Shown here one piece after another: positions 33,671-43,045 of a stretch of DNA of 51,269 nucleotides. A program made the translations under genes and the position numbers. Below the pieces are notes generated by a model. That model saw only the letters and a program-made list of their open reading frames with translations. It made no database searches and had not been told where the DNA came from. Origin of the DNA: Thermoproteota archaeon (lineage in GTDB: Archaea; Thermoproteota; Thermoprotei; Thermoproteales; Thermocladiaceae); assembly GCA_013153275.1 (NCBI GenBank), contig JAADER010000015.1, positions 1-51,269 on the forward strand. Reading direction: 5' to 3'. Every line of letters begins with the position of its first letter. Positions within the stretch are counted from its first letter, which is position 1.

Positions 33671-34051
33671 GTGGGAAAAAGCTTTCAATTAGACGTACTT
33701 TACTCAGCTCCTGGAAGAGTATACGTGAGAGAGGAGGATCTAGTAAGCATAGTTGAGAACTGTCGATTCAGAGAGTCCACAGGAAGATTTTTCGGAATCC
33801 TAGAGTTCGATATAAGAACTCTCATAAGAAAACTTTCGAAGTTCTCAGTTCCTGGATTCGTGATAAGAGGAAAGATAGAGAACGTGAACGCTCTGATGTA
33901 CGCGTCAATACAGGACGTTGAGATAGACATACTTCCGGTAATATATTTAGAGAAGAACATTAGAATAAATACTCGAACAATAATCCTCGAAATAATGTCG
34001 ATAATAGTCAGTAACGATCTGCTAGTTCTGTTAGAGTTCATCGCCAAGTAA
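33671..34051 (+). CDS. Hypothetical protein
   Basis: A 126-residue protein I do not recognise. It is beta-rich at first (FQLDVLYSAPGRVYVREEDL) with strand-like FGILEFDIRTLI and VPGFVIRGKIENVNAL, then a hydrophobic C-terminal helix (IILEIMSIIVSNDLLVLLEF). The GTG at 33671 lies about 27 nt after TTTATATATC (about 33641-33650), as expected for a leaderless gene. The 3' end overlaps hypF by 21 nt. Confidence 0.6.
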   Translation: MGKSFQLDVLYSAPGRVYVREEDLVSIVENCRFRESTGRFFGILEFDIRTLIRKLSKFSVPGFVIRGKIENVNALMYASIQDVEIDILPVIYLEKNIRINTRTIILEIMSIIVSNDLLVLLEFIAK

Positions 34052-36371
34052 TCTACATGCAGCCACGACAGACTGACCGGCAGATATCCCACCATCATTT
34101 ACAGGTACTCTCAATGGAGTTCTTACACGCATAGACTCACCTAGAGCATCCTCTATACCTTTGAGAATTATCTCGTTTACGGCAGCACCTCCAGACACAA
34201 TAATGCTATCTATCCCTCTCTTACGTACCTTTCTTGCGAGCTCTCCAAGTGCTCTCCCGATGTTGTACTGTACTGAGTATGCAATGCGTGAGACCTCTAC
34301 GCCCTTAATATAGTAGTCGACTACCTTCCCGAAGGCTTCTACAGAATCTATAACATATGTACCATCTTCGGAGCGAATCTTAAAATCGATATCAAGCACG
34401 TCCACGTTACCTGCCTTCAAGCCTGCTGCCTCAAGTTTCATAGCTGGCTCACCCTCATAAGTACGCTGTCCGCATACTCCCAGGAGCGTGGAGACAGCGT
34501 CCAGGAACCTTCCTAGGCTCGATGTGAGTATTCTCTCTCTAGTATAGACTGTCTTGAGTATATTAAGCTCATCTTCACCATATCTGAGGAACCTGTATAA
34601 TCTGAGTCTCTGAAACATCTTGACAGCCTCCTCAACACCATAGAGCTCTGAGAGGTAGGAGAAGACCATTCTTGCAGGATACTGCGTTGCTAGATCCCCT
34701 CCAAGCATTTTTACATATCTGAGATGTCCTACCCTCACATAGTTACTATATCTAGCATATATGACCTCACATCCCCATATATTACCATCCTCTCCATATC
34801 CTACACCGTCAATAGCTATACCTACGACCTCCTCATCTAGCTTAATCCCAAGGTCAGCCATTGCAGAGGCCACGTGAGCCCAGTGATGTTGTACCTTCAC
34901 GAGCGGCGCGTTATATTTTTCTGAGAACTCTTCTGCAATTCTAGTAGTCTCGTAGCTAGGATGAAGATCGCAAGCAACGATGAGCCTTGAAGATGAGATA
35001 TCTATCTTCAGCATTCTCAGGATCCTGTTAAGATAGATCTGCAGATCCTGAAGCACGTCAAGATCATCACAGTCACCTATGTACTGAGTCATCACTATCT
35101 TATCCTCGAACATTATTGCTGCAGTGTTCTGAAGAAGAGCGCCAAAGGCTATAACTACATGCTCGTCTCTGAGCTTGATCCTTGTTCTGACCCAGTAGGG
35201 AGCATATCCTCTACCTCTCCGTAACATCACTACCCTATGATCACACGCCCTCAGCACGCTATCATCAACTCTGTTAACTATCTCTCTATCATGAAGAAGA
35301 AAGTAGTCGACTATATCTCTCAACTTTATGAGAGCATCCTCATTTCTTATACACATCGGCTTACCATGAACATTCCCACTAGTCATTATAGCAAACCTAT
35401 CCTCCACATCATCTAGGAGAAGATAGTGAAGCGGAGTGTAAGGCAGGAACACACCTACATGTTCGAGACCTGGAGCAACATATCTGGATAGGGGGGCATC
35501 CTCACGTTTTCTAAGTAGGACTATGGGTCTCTGAGGAGACTCTAACAGTCTCAGAATATTTTCATTAACATAGGCTAGCCTCCTAACAATATCAGTATTA
35601 AGACACATAACTGCAAATGGCTTCTCAGGTCTCCTCTTTCTTCTCCTTAGCTCCAGCACGACATCATCGTCAGACGCAAGGCATGCTATGTGAAATCCTC
35701 CTACACCCTTTATAGCGATTATATGTCCTTCATTTATCAGCTTTGCCGCTTCACGGATAGGATCCTTAGTCTCTATTCTTCTTCCGTCCCTGTCTACAAG
35801 CCATACATGAGGACCGCATTTGCTACACGAGATCCCTTGAGCGTGAAACCTCCGGCAGTTGCTTGGATCACTGTACTCTTTAAGGCAGTCAGGACAGAGC
35901 GGGAATGCTCTCATTGCTGTGTTCTCTCTGTCCCATGGCGTGTCATACATCATCGAGAAGCGTGGTCCACATATCACGCAGGAGTTGAAGGGATATCTGA
36001 ACCTTCTCTGGTCACTCGGGTCCAGAACCTCTCTCAGACAGTCATCACACATTGAGAAGTCTGGGGGAATAGCTGATCTAGTTATGAACTCTCTGCTACT
36101 TTTGAGTATTCTGAACTCTCTATGTCCTTCAGGCTCTACTCTTCTCACGATCACTCTATCTATTATGAAGGTCTCCGGCTTCTCCTTCCAGAAGAGTCTG
36201 AAGAACCTCTCTATGCTTCTCCTATCTCCCTCTACGTGTATCACTACTTCTGCTCCTCCTCTGTTCTGTACGTATCCTTTAACGCCGCTTCTCTCAGCTA
36301 TCCTGTATATGAACGGTCTGAAACCCAACTCCCTGAACTAGTCCTGACATTACTATCCTGTACGCCTCCAC
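34031..36371 (-). CDS. hypF: HypF carbamoyltransferase, interrupted by an apparent single-base frameshift near the N terminus
   Basis: Makes the thiocyanate precursor of the CN ligands of NiFe hydrogenase from carbamoyl phosphate. Domains: acylphosphatase (first about 90 residues), two zinc fingers (CDDC, CVICG, CPDC, CSKCG), YrdC-like domain (LINEGHIIAIKGVGGFHIAC), and Kae1-like domain with VQHHWAHVASAMA. The long frame begins only at TTG 36328 (GFRPFIYR). The missing start MEAYRIVMSGLVQGVGF is present just upstream from GTG 36371 but one base out of frame, the shift lying in GTTGGGTTTC (minus strand, about 36329-36320). Corrected length about 779 residues. A minus-strand TTTAAATA (about 36396-36403) supports GTG 36371. 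Confidence 0.88.
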
Positions 36372-36496
36372 GAGACATATATTACTGTGCTGGATATTTA
36401 AACATGCTCTGCATGTTCATCATCTCTCTTGGACTTGTACTTTAATGTACATAATACAATGCTTATTAGATAGTTAAGTTAGTATAGAAATGATAC

Positions 36497-36787
36497 ATGT
36501 GTGACCCCACTTCTCAACTTATAGAAAGGATAATCAATCTATTAGAGAAGCTTTCTGGAGATGACATATATGTTAGAATCATAATGTCAATAGCAAGATC
36601 AGAGAACGGATACCTATCATTGAGAGGCCTCTCGAGGGCAGTATCCATGTCGCCAAAGAACGTGAAGAAGTACGTCACACGTCTCGAGAAGCTTGGTCTC
36701 ATAAGAGTTGAACAACCTCATGAAAAGCTAATGTTGATCTATCTTGACACTTCCCTAGACTGGCTTAGAGATCTCTTATCAAAATAG
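36497..36787 (+). CDS. Small winged-helix transcription regulator-like protein
   Basis: A 96-residue protein with a predicted winged helix: helices around VRIIMSIARSENGYLSL, recognition region GLSRAVSMSPKNVKKYVTRL, and wing LGLIRVEQPHEKLMLIYL. No ligand domain is present. GCTTATTAGA (about 36459-36468) lies at leaderless distance from the ATG. It converges on the next membrane-protein gene with a 9-nt overlap. Target unknown. Confidence 0.72.
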   Translation: MCDPTSQLIERIINLLEKLSGDDIYVRIIMSIARSENGYLSLRGLSRAVSMSPKNVKKYVTRLEKLGLIRVEQPHEKLMLIYLDTSLDWLRDLLSK

Positions 36788-37300
36788 TACCTCAATGCTT
36801 GGAATAGGCCTATTGAGAGCTCTAATCTTATCAAACGCTCTCAGAAAGAGCTCCTTCTCATCTTCGAACAGTTGGAAACTTATCTGCTCTCTAGATTTCA
36901 GAACTATGGAGACTATGTATGTTGTTGCTCTTATCCTGGGGAGCTTTATATGTTTGTCAGATGCAGAGGGAAGAGGAAACGCCTTCAAGCTCACTGTGAA
37001 CATCCTAGGGTAGATCAGGATCTTCGAGACGTTATCATAGAGTATGACTCTACAGGATCTTCCTCGCTCGACAAGCATCCTATCAACATATATGACAACT
37101 CTGAGCTTAAGATCCTGCATCACTATGAGGCCCAGAACTATGGTGAGAATGTAGAACGAGAACACTACAAGAGAGTATAGTATAGGTATGAGTATGAAGA
37201 GCGGGACCGCTATTATTATGCTGATCACAATTATCGCTATTATGGTCTTCCTAACTATGTCCTCGCTACACTTGATCTCAGCTACAGGTATATTACTCAT
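36779..37300 (-). CDS. Hypothetical two-helix membrane protein
   Basis: A 173-residue protein. Two adjacent transmembrane helices (about 17-40 and 42-62: TIIAIIVISIIIAVPLFILI and YSLVVFSFYILTIVLGLIVM) are followed by a cytoplasmic beta-rich domain (about 66-173) reminiscent of PH-like bacterial membrane domains, for example RVVIYVDRMLVERGRSCRVI. The PH-like comparison is tentative. Confidence 0.65.
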   Translation of the reverse strand: MSNIPVAEIKCSEDIVRKTIIAIIVISIIIAVPLFILIPILYSLVVFSFYILTIVLGLIVMQDLKLRVVIYVDRMLVERGRSCRVILYDNVSKILIYPRMFTVSLKAFPLPSASDKHIKLPRIRATTYIVSIVLKSREQISFQLFEDEKELFLRAFDKIRALNRPIPSIEVLF

Positions 37301-37344
37301 CTAGTCACTGTAGAGATACATGAGTTAATAGTATGACCTCAAGC

Positions 37345-38166
37345 TCATGTTCTATACATTCTCGAGGGGTCGAGAAGCGGTGCTGGAGGCATCTTTCTCT
37401 TATGTCTACTACGTTCATACATCTCTATGACCTTCACAACCTTGTCTCGAGATAGGCCGGTCGCTCTCACAGTCTCGTCGATGTCGAGTCCGAGGTCGAA
37501 GAGTGCGTGAAGTATCAGGTCGATATCCTCATATTTCAATCCTAGCTCCTCCTCTGCAAGATGGCCAGGCCAGAGTCTTGGGCTCGATGGCTTGGTCACT
37601 ATGTTCTCGGGGACTCCAAGATACTTTCCAAGCATTCTCACCTGTGTCTTATATAGTGACCCGATTGGGAGTATGTCTACTCCACCATCACCATACTTGG
37701 TGAAGTATCCTATAAGTATCTCACTTCTGTCTCCTGTACCGACCACAATATATCTGTACCTGTTAGCATAGTAGTAGAGCAGCATCATCCTTATCCTAGG
37801 AAGAAGGTTCCCTGCCGCAACCCTGTCGTTCTCGTCGAAGTCAGGTATAGATCTGGCATATGAGTCCCTTATGTCCGATATATCTATCATCACATACCTT
37901 ATCCCAAGGACCTCAGCAACCTTTCTAGCATCCTCAACATCCTCCTTAGGCGTCGTCCTGTAAGGCATTATCAGTCCAAGAACGTTCTCAGGCCCGAGAG
38001 CTCTCACAGTCAGGAAGGCAGTCGTCGACGAGTCTATACCCCCGCTCAGACCCACGACCGCCCCTCTCAATCCCCCCTCCTGTACCTGCCTCTTTATGAA
38101 TGCACAGATCTCAGAGGTCACGTATCCATAATCTATGTTTAACAGTCTCTCCAGAGTGATCCTCAT
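37345..38166 (-). CDS. nadE: NH3-dependent NAD synthetase
   Basis: Last step of NAD synthesis: deamido-NAD plus ammonia and ATP. The 273 residues show the ATP-pyrophosphatase loop GLSGGIDSST (about 40-49), YRTTPKEDVEDARKVAE, GTGDRSEILIGYFTKYGDGG and PSPRLWPGH with EEELGLKYEDID. No glutaminase domain is present, so free ammonia is used. AGTTTAAAAT (about 38189-38198) stands about 28 nt before the ATG. It works in the same pathway as pncB at 23485. Confidence 0.95.
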   Translation of the reverse strand: MRITLERLLNIDYGYVTSEICAFIKRQVQEGGLRGAVVGLSGGIDSSTTAFLTVRALGPENVLGLIMPYRTTPKEDVEDARKVAEVLGIRYVMIDISDIRDSYARSIPDFDENDRVAAGNLLPRIRMMLLYYYANRYRYIVVGTGDRSEILIGYFTKYGDGGVDILPIGSLYKTQVRMLGKYLGVPENIVTKPSSPRLWPGHLAEEELGLKYEDIDLILHALFDLGLDIDETVRATGLSRDKVVKVIEMYERSRHKRKMPPAPLLDPSRMYRT

Positions 38167-38217
38167 CGGTAACTACATATCCTCTAAAACAATTTTAAAC
38201 TATGATGTGGAGAACTG

Positions 38218-39405
38218 TCAGAGAAGCTCTAGAGCAACCGACGTAGCTCCACCAGTACCATGGCAGAGAGCTGCAACACCACGTCTGCCTCCAACATGTT
38301 TCAAAGCTGCTATCAGAGTAGTGACTATTCTAGCTCCAGTCGCACCTAGTGGATGACCTAGAGCTATCGCTCCACCGAGAACGTTCATCTTGGAGAATGG
38401 AATATCGAGATACTTGTTCACGAGATACGGCACGACAGCAAAGGCCTCATTTACCTCAAAGACATCTACATCGCTAGTAGACCACCCAGTCCTCTCAAGC
38501 AACCTCTCTATCGCGCTTATCGGAGCCTCAACAAACCTCCACGGCTCCACGGCCGACCAGGCATATGCTACGATCCTTGCAACAGGTCTCAGACCCAGCT
38601 CCTCAGCCTTCTCCATGGTTGTCAGGAGAAGCATTGCAGCACCATCACTTATCTGAGAGCTATTGCCTGCTGTGTGAGGTCCCTCTGGCGTGAATACTGG
38701 TCTAAGTCTTGCAAGTTTCTCTAACGATGTGTCAGGTCTTATTCCCTCATCATGGTCGAGAGAGACTCTCTCACCGTTCAGGTTCTCGTCCACAGGCTCC
38801 ATATCTACGAACAGCTTCTGCTCTGTCGCGCGTGCAGCTCTGATATGGCTCTCATAGGCTATCTTGTCAAGGTCCTCTCGGCTCACATTATGCATCTGGG
38901 CGACCTTATCTGCTTCCTGGCCCATCAGCATCATCGTGAAGGGGTCCGTCAGTCCGTCATGTACCATCAGGTCTATTATCTCCACCTTCCTGATGACACA
39001 GTGCTTGACCCCCCACCTGGCCTCATGTGGTATCGCGAGGGGGCACGTGCTCATGGATTCGACTCCTCCAGCAATTATTAGTGACGAGTCGCCGAGCTTG
39101 AGCTGTCTATATGCCTCGAATATGGCCTGCATCCCTGATGAGCATACTCTGTTCACGACGTAGGCCCCGACCGTGGGTGAGAGACCGGCCATGAGTGCTG
39201 CCTGTCTAGCAATGTTCTGTCCAAACCCTCCCTGCAGGGCGCATCCCACTATTACCTCGTCCACGAGCTTTCCATCTACTCCCGTTCTCTCGAGGAGCTT
39301 TCTTATACATATTGCTGCTAGCTGTTGTGGTTTAACGTTTCTGAATGCTCCACCAAACCTGCCTATGGGGGTCCTCACGAATCCTACGATAACTACCTCA
39401 GACAC
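38218..39405 (-). CDS. Thiolase (acetyl-CoA acetyltransferase)
   Basis: A 395-residue thiolase. The acylated nucleophile is C88 in NRVCSSGMQA; other catalytic groups are the NEAFA motif, H351 in GGAIALGHPLGATGAR, and C381 in LCHGTGGAT, the equivalent of the CxGGG motif. With both Cys present it should be able to condense or cleave acyl-CoA, unlike SCPx-type archaeal thiolases that work with HMG-CoA synthase and DUF35 (absent here). It may serve mevalonate synthesis or fatty-acid breakdown. CTTATATACC (about 39428-39437) lies about 28 nt before the GTG start. Confidence 0.92.
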   Translation of the reverse strand: MSEVVIVGFVRTPIGRFGGAFRNVKPQQLAAICIRKLLERTGVDGKLVDEVIVGCALQGGFGQNIARQAALMAGLSPTVGAYVVNRVCSSGMQAIFEAYRQLKLGDSSLIIAGGVESMSTCPLAIPHEARWGVKHCVIRKVEIIDLMVHDGLTDPFTMMLMGQEADKVAQMHNVSREDLDKIAYESHIRAARATEQKLFVDMEPVDENLNGERVSLDHDEGIRPDTSLEKLARLRPVFTPEGPHTAGNSSQISDGAAMLLLTTMEKAEELGLRPVARIVAYAWSAVEPWRFVEAPISAIERLLERTGWSTSDVDVFEVNEAFAVVPYLVNKYLDIPFSKMNVLGGAIALGHPLGATGARIVTTLIAALKHVGGRRGVAALCHGTGGATSVALELL

Positions 39406-39443
39406 TTTTCGACAGATGCATAAGTGGTATATAAGCTATACGT

Positions 39444-40082
39444 TCACTGGCCCCCGAGCTTATATACAGCTACTGCTGAACATGTGCAGGATGCTACAAG
39501 CAGAGCAAGAACAATAATGTTCATTATCTCTCTTATATGTGTACTAATAGATAGAAAACCGAGACCGGTGCAGACGTAGTCTGCCACGACGCAGGACAGA
39601 AGGAGCACATGAAGGTACCCTGCAGCCCTCAGAGAGGGAAGATAAGCTACCCTACTAACACTGAAGTGAGATACTATGTGAGTGATCACGAACATCACAA
39701 GTATGACGATCATGAACAAGAATATTAGAGACAGGACATCCTTCCCAAGCCTCTTGTACATTATCTCGAGAGCGTTTCTCGCGTGCGAGAGCTTGACGAT
39801 CACGTAGAATAGAAAGAGAGCTGAGAAGCTTATCAAGCCGGTCTCACCACATATACAGGCCTCTGTGACCCCGAACCTCCTGCCTATGGACAGCCATCCC
39901 GAGGATATGAGAAGAAGACCTATTATAGACATTATTATGCAGGTCCTTCCTAAGATCGTAGAAAACCCACCAACAACACTTAATAGGGCGGGAACCTTAA
40001 CAATCTTGAGAAGAATGTACATAGAGAGAAATACTGCAATACACGCGTAACCTGCAACTGTAACATATCTGTCTCCACTCAT
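39444..40082 (-). CDS. Hypothetical multi-spanning membrane protein
   Basis: A 212-residue protein with about six hydrophobic segments, for example TVAGYACIAVFLSMYILLKI, TCIIMSIIGLLLISSGWLSI, LISFSALFLFYVIVKLS, LSLIFLFMIVILVMFVITHI, LHVLLLSCVVADYVCTGLG and IMNIIVLALLVASCTCSAVA. No motif was recognised. Read toward the thiolase gene, 38 nt apart. Confidence 0.6.
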   Translation of the reverse strand: MSGDRYVTVAGYACIAVFLSMYILLKIVKVPALLSVVGGFSTILGRTCIIMSIIGLLLISSGWLSIGRRFGVTEACICGETGLISFSALFLFYVIVKLSHARNALEIMYKRLGKDVLSLIFLFMIVILVMFVITHIVSHFSVSRVAYLPSLRAAGYLHVLLLSCVVADYVCTGLGFLSISTHIREIMNIIVLALLVASCTCSAVAVYKLGGQ

Positions 40083-40135
40083 GAATAGCCACGTTACATC
40101 TAGGAGACCTATACTTCACTTATAAGCTTGCTTCT

Positions 40136-41185
40136 CTACTCATATATTGAGTATCTGAGTAGAGCCGCAACGCCGCCAAGACCTTTCAATTTTTCTCCAG
40201 CACTCGTCGCAGCGGGCACAATCGTGAGACAACCCCCAGTCCTCATAAGTTGCGATATCATGTTCTTCACCTTGTCTCCCCTCTCCTTGAAATGCTCATC
40301 AAGTATGAGTAAGCGATCAACTGCACCTCTCTCGAGCGCTCTCGCAACCTCCTCCAGACCTATAGCAACATCTGTCCTACCATGTACAAGCCTCTCAAAG
40401 ACCTCCTCAACATACTTCAGCTCATGTAATCGTAAAACGTCGGACAGCGCCTCTGGAGCAACATTCTGAAGCTCGTATATTCCTGCAAGACCTCCCTCAG
40501 ATAAGTACACTACTCTCACAGGTCTGTTGAAGATCCTTAGCTCATCTATCAGCGTCTCCTTCACATAGTCTAGGACTCTCTGAGGACCTGCAACTATTAT
40601 CTGATCTATCTCTTCAGGCTTGATCATGTTTCTTACCTGCTTAGCAACGTCCAGCACATACTTCTCTAGCTGAGCTCTCCTGTCAGTATCTACTGCCTTG
40701 CTCGTCATGTACCTGTTCTGTACTGATGTAATTATCTCTATACCGAACATCTTCGCAATAGCTATTGTTGTCTCTTCATCACCTACAGATATTATTAACG
40801 CTCTTGCATGTCCTCTAGAGAACATGTTCAATATCTGCCTCACATACTCTACATCGACGCTCTCCTTAACGAGCCTGTACCTCACTCCTCTAATTATCTC
40901 TATGGTGTGGTGACTACCTATGATCCCGTCAAACCATTCTGGAGCCTCAAGTATCACTCCTCTGATTCTCAGACTTCCTCTGAATGCATGATACTCAAGA
41001 TTCTCTACTCTAAGACAGATATATATCTTCTTTCTCTCGCCTTTCTCATGTTTACGAGTCTTGAACTCTCTCACTGTCCATCCATATATCAGGTCTCCTC
41101 TATCTATTATGAGGTAGAGAATGTAGAGGTCCTCCTCTCTCTCGATCTCGAACTCTATGACGTTTCTAGATATCTCGTACCTCAT
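40136..41185 (-). CDS. pelA: Pelota (Dom34-like) ribosome rescue factor
   Basis: eRF1-like protein that enters stalled ribosomes with aEF1A and ABCE1. The 349 residues cover the Sm-like N domain (DLYILYLIIDRGDLIYGWTV, then RGSLRIRGVILEAPEWFDG and GSHHTIEI), the central domain (ARALIISVGDEETTIAIAKM without a GGQ motif) and the C domain (VAIGLEEVARALERGAVDRLLI). Absence of GGQ distinguishes it from aRF1. The ATG overlaps the end of the upstream membrane-protein gene by 4 nt. Confidence 0.95.
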   Translation of the reverse strand: MRYEISRNVIEFEIEREEDLYILYLIIDRGDLIYGWTVREFKTRKHEKGERKKIYICLRVENLEYHAFRGSLRIRGVILEAPEWFDGIIGSHHTIEIIRGVRYRLVKESVDVEYVRQILNMFSRGHARALIISVGDEETTIAIAKMFGIEIITSVQNRYMTSKAVDTDRRAQLEKYVLDVAKQVRNMIKPEEIDQIIVAGPQRVLDYVKETLIDELRIFNRPVRVVYLSEGGLAGIYELQNVAPEALSDVLRLHELKYVEEVFERLVHGRTDVAIGLEEVARALERGAVDRLLILDEHFKERGDKVKNMISQLMRTGGCLTIVPAATSAGEKLKGLGGVAALLRYSIYE

Positions 41186-41865
41186 TGTTTTCCACTTCTG
41201 CTTTTAGCCTCCTCCTCCTTACTCTTTACAAGTCTTTCCACATATTCTCCGAAGAGGAACCATATTGCGAATGCCCCTATCGCTATTCCTATGCCTATCG
41301 ATATTCCGCTAACTATGGCTGCCTTCACAGTGTTCGATAGCGCTGTGAGGTCTACCAGGAACGCAAATATCAGTAAGAACACTATGAGAACTATGAAGCT
41401 TCTTATCTTCTCCTCTATCTTTATTAGACTAATTATGGCGTTAAGACCTATAACTGAGACGAGACTAAGCAGGATTACGCTGACAAGTCTAGAGAAGTAC
41501 TCTAGTCCCTGTCTATAGACCGGGACGAGCTCGGGAGCTACGATATTCAGTATTCCAGCTATAGCAACAAGCACTATGCCTATATCTGCTATAAGGATAA
41601 ACAGTTTTGTTAGAGGAATGTTCGCGCTCAAGTGCTTTCTCACGTACTCCTCGAACCTGGTCTTCTCTACGACAAACGTTATGAGCTTGTTTATGTATTT
41701 TATCACTACGAGACTGATAACTATTATAAGTATGGATAGCAGTATCTTAGGTACTGCACGTGCGATGCCTAGAAATACGTCTCTCAGAACGCTCTCGAAC
41801 GTCTCCAGGAACGTGCTCACAGTTGCTGAGGACTGTGCTGTCGATGCTGCCAGTGCTAGTAGCAT
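41182..41865 (-). CDS. Membrane protein, MscS-N-terminal-like helices
   Basis: A 227-residue protein with about five transmembrane segments (for example PKILLSILIIVISLVVIKYI, LFILIADIGIVLVAIAGIL, LVSVILLSLVSVIGLNAII, SFIVLIVFLLIFAFLVDL and SGISIGIGIAIGAFAIWFLF) and a charged tail (KSKEEEAKSRSGKQ). Segment order recalls the conserved transmembrane-helix repeats linked to small-conductance channels, but the MscS beta domain is missing. Upstream partner of pelA in a coupled pair. Function unassigned. Confidence 0.6.
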   Translation of the reverse strand: MLLALAASTAQSSATVSTFLETFESVLRDVFLGIARAVPKILLSILIIVISLVVIKYINKLITFVVEKTRFEEYVRKHLSANIPLTKLFILIADIGIVLVAIAGILNIVAPELVPVYRQGLEYFSRLVSVILLSLVSVIGLNAIISLIKIEEKIRSFIVLIVFLLIFAFLVDLTALSNTVKAAIVSGISIGIGIAIGAFAIWFLFGEYVERLVKSKEEEAKSRSGKQ

Positions 41866-41977
41866 AATTGCCTACACTTACAGTAGTCTCACTGTGTGGA
41901 GAGTATATAAGTGTGTTGGTCAGATTACGTGAAAGAAAACTTATAATAGACCCCTGCACTCATAGCTTGAGCATATC

Positions 41978-43030
41978 ATGGTATCACTACTTAAGAGACG
42001 ATATGTGAGGACTAAGCCGTACCCTGAGAAGAAGGTTAGGATAGTTGAGGAAGCTTCAGATTTGTTGAGAAAGTATAAGTACATATTTGTAATAGACATA
42101 CATGGCGTATCTAACAGAGTCCTGAAAGAGTACAGACTGAAGCTCAGAAGAACAGGATCAACAATGAAACACATAAAGAACACGCTATTCAGACTAGCTC
42201 TCGCAAAGACCTTCGGAAAGGTTCCAGAAGACGTGGAGAGGGTACTAACGGGAGAGAACATATTCATATTCACGAACATGAACCCCATAGAGATGATAAA
42301 GTGGATAGAGGAGAATGCCGTGAGAAGAGAGGCAAGACCAGGAGACAAGGCACCATACGAGATAGTTATACCTGCCGGAGACACTGGACTCTCTCCAGGA
42401 CCAGTACTCAGCAAGTTCGGTAAACTGAGAGTACCAACGAGAGTACAGGGAGGAAAGATCTGGGTAGTGAAGGACACCGTAGTCGCGAAGCCGGGAGACA
42501 CCATAAGTCCAGAACTTGCAGAGATCCTCCAGAAGCTGAAGATAAGGCCAATATTCGAGAGCCTGAAAGTGAAGTCCATCATACTAGAAGGCAGAAGAGC
42601 AATACCAAGCGAGGAGCTCCTGAGAACATACGAGGAGATGAAGACCTCGATACCAGAAGCAGTGAGGCAGGCAATGAACCTAGCAGTAAACGCAGAGCTA
42701 CCAATACCAGAGGTAGTGCCACTACTCATACAGAAGGCGCACATCTATGCAATGAACCTAGCCGCAAACGCTGGAATAGTGACACCAGAGACCGCAAGAG
42801 CCGTGATAGGAAAGGCAATAGCACAAGCATACGCCCTAGCATCAGTACTTGCACAGAAAGCACCAGAACTAGGAATACAGGCCCCAACAGTCACAGCTCC
42901 CACAGCTGCTCCTGCTGCGGAGGCGAAGCCTGTAGAGGAGAAGAAGGAAGAGGAAAAGAAGGAGGAAGAGAAGAAAGAAGGACCAAGCGAGGAAGATATA
43001 GCAGCTGGACTTGCAGGCCTGTTCGGATAA
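41978..43030 (+). CDS. rpl10: Large ribosomal subunit protein L10 (P0, stalk base)
   Basis: Anchors the L12 stalk to 23S rRNA. The 350 residues show the N-terminal rRNA-binding part (KKVRIVEEASDLLRKYKYIF, MKHIKNTLFRLA), the archaeal insertion with IPAGDTGLSPGPVLSKF and KIWVVKDTVV, the helical spine that binds L12 dimers, and the charged Ala/Glu/Lys hinge ending SEEDIAAGLAGLFG. AACTTATAATA (about 41936-41946) is the likely TATA. The usual neighbours L1, L11 and L12 are not here: the next gene is convergent, so this copy stands outside the L11-L1-L10-L12 cluster. Confidence 0.96.
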   Translation: MVSLLKRRYVRTKPYPEKKVRIVEEASDLLRKYKYIFVIDIHGVSNRVLKEYRLKLRRTGSTMKHIKNTLFRLALAKTFGKVPEDVERVLTGENIFIFTNMNPIEMIKWIEENAVRREARPGDKAPYEIVIPAGDTGLSPGPVLSKFGKLRVPTRVQGGKIWVVKDTVVAKPGDTISPELAEILQKLKIRPIFESLKVKSIILEGRRAIPSEELLRTYEEMKTSIPEAVRQAMNLAVNAELPIPEVVPLLIQKAHIYAMNLAANAGIVTPETARAVIGKAIAQAYALASVLAQKAPELGIQAPTVTAPTAAPAAEAKPVEEKKEEEKKEEEKKEGPSEEDIAAGLAGLFG

Positions 43031-43045
43031 CAATCTATTTTTAAC
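43031..43045. terminator. T-run between convergent genes
   Basis: TATTTTTAAC (about 43036-43045) gives a run of five T in the 15-nt gap after rpl10. Archaeal transcription usually ends at such runs. Confidence 0.4.
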
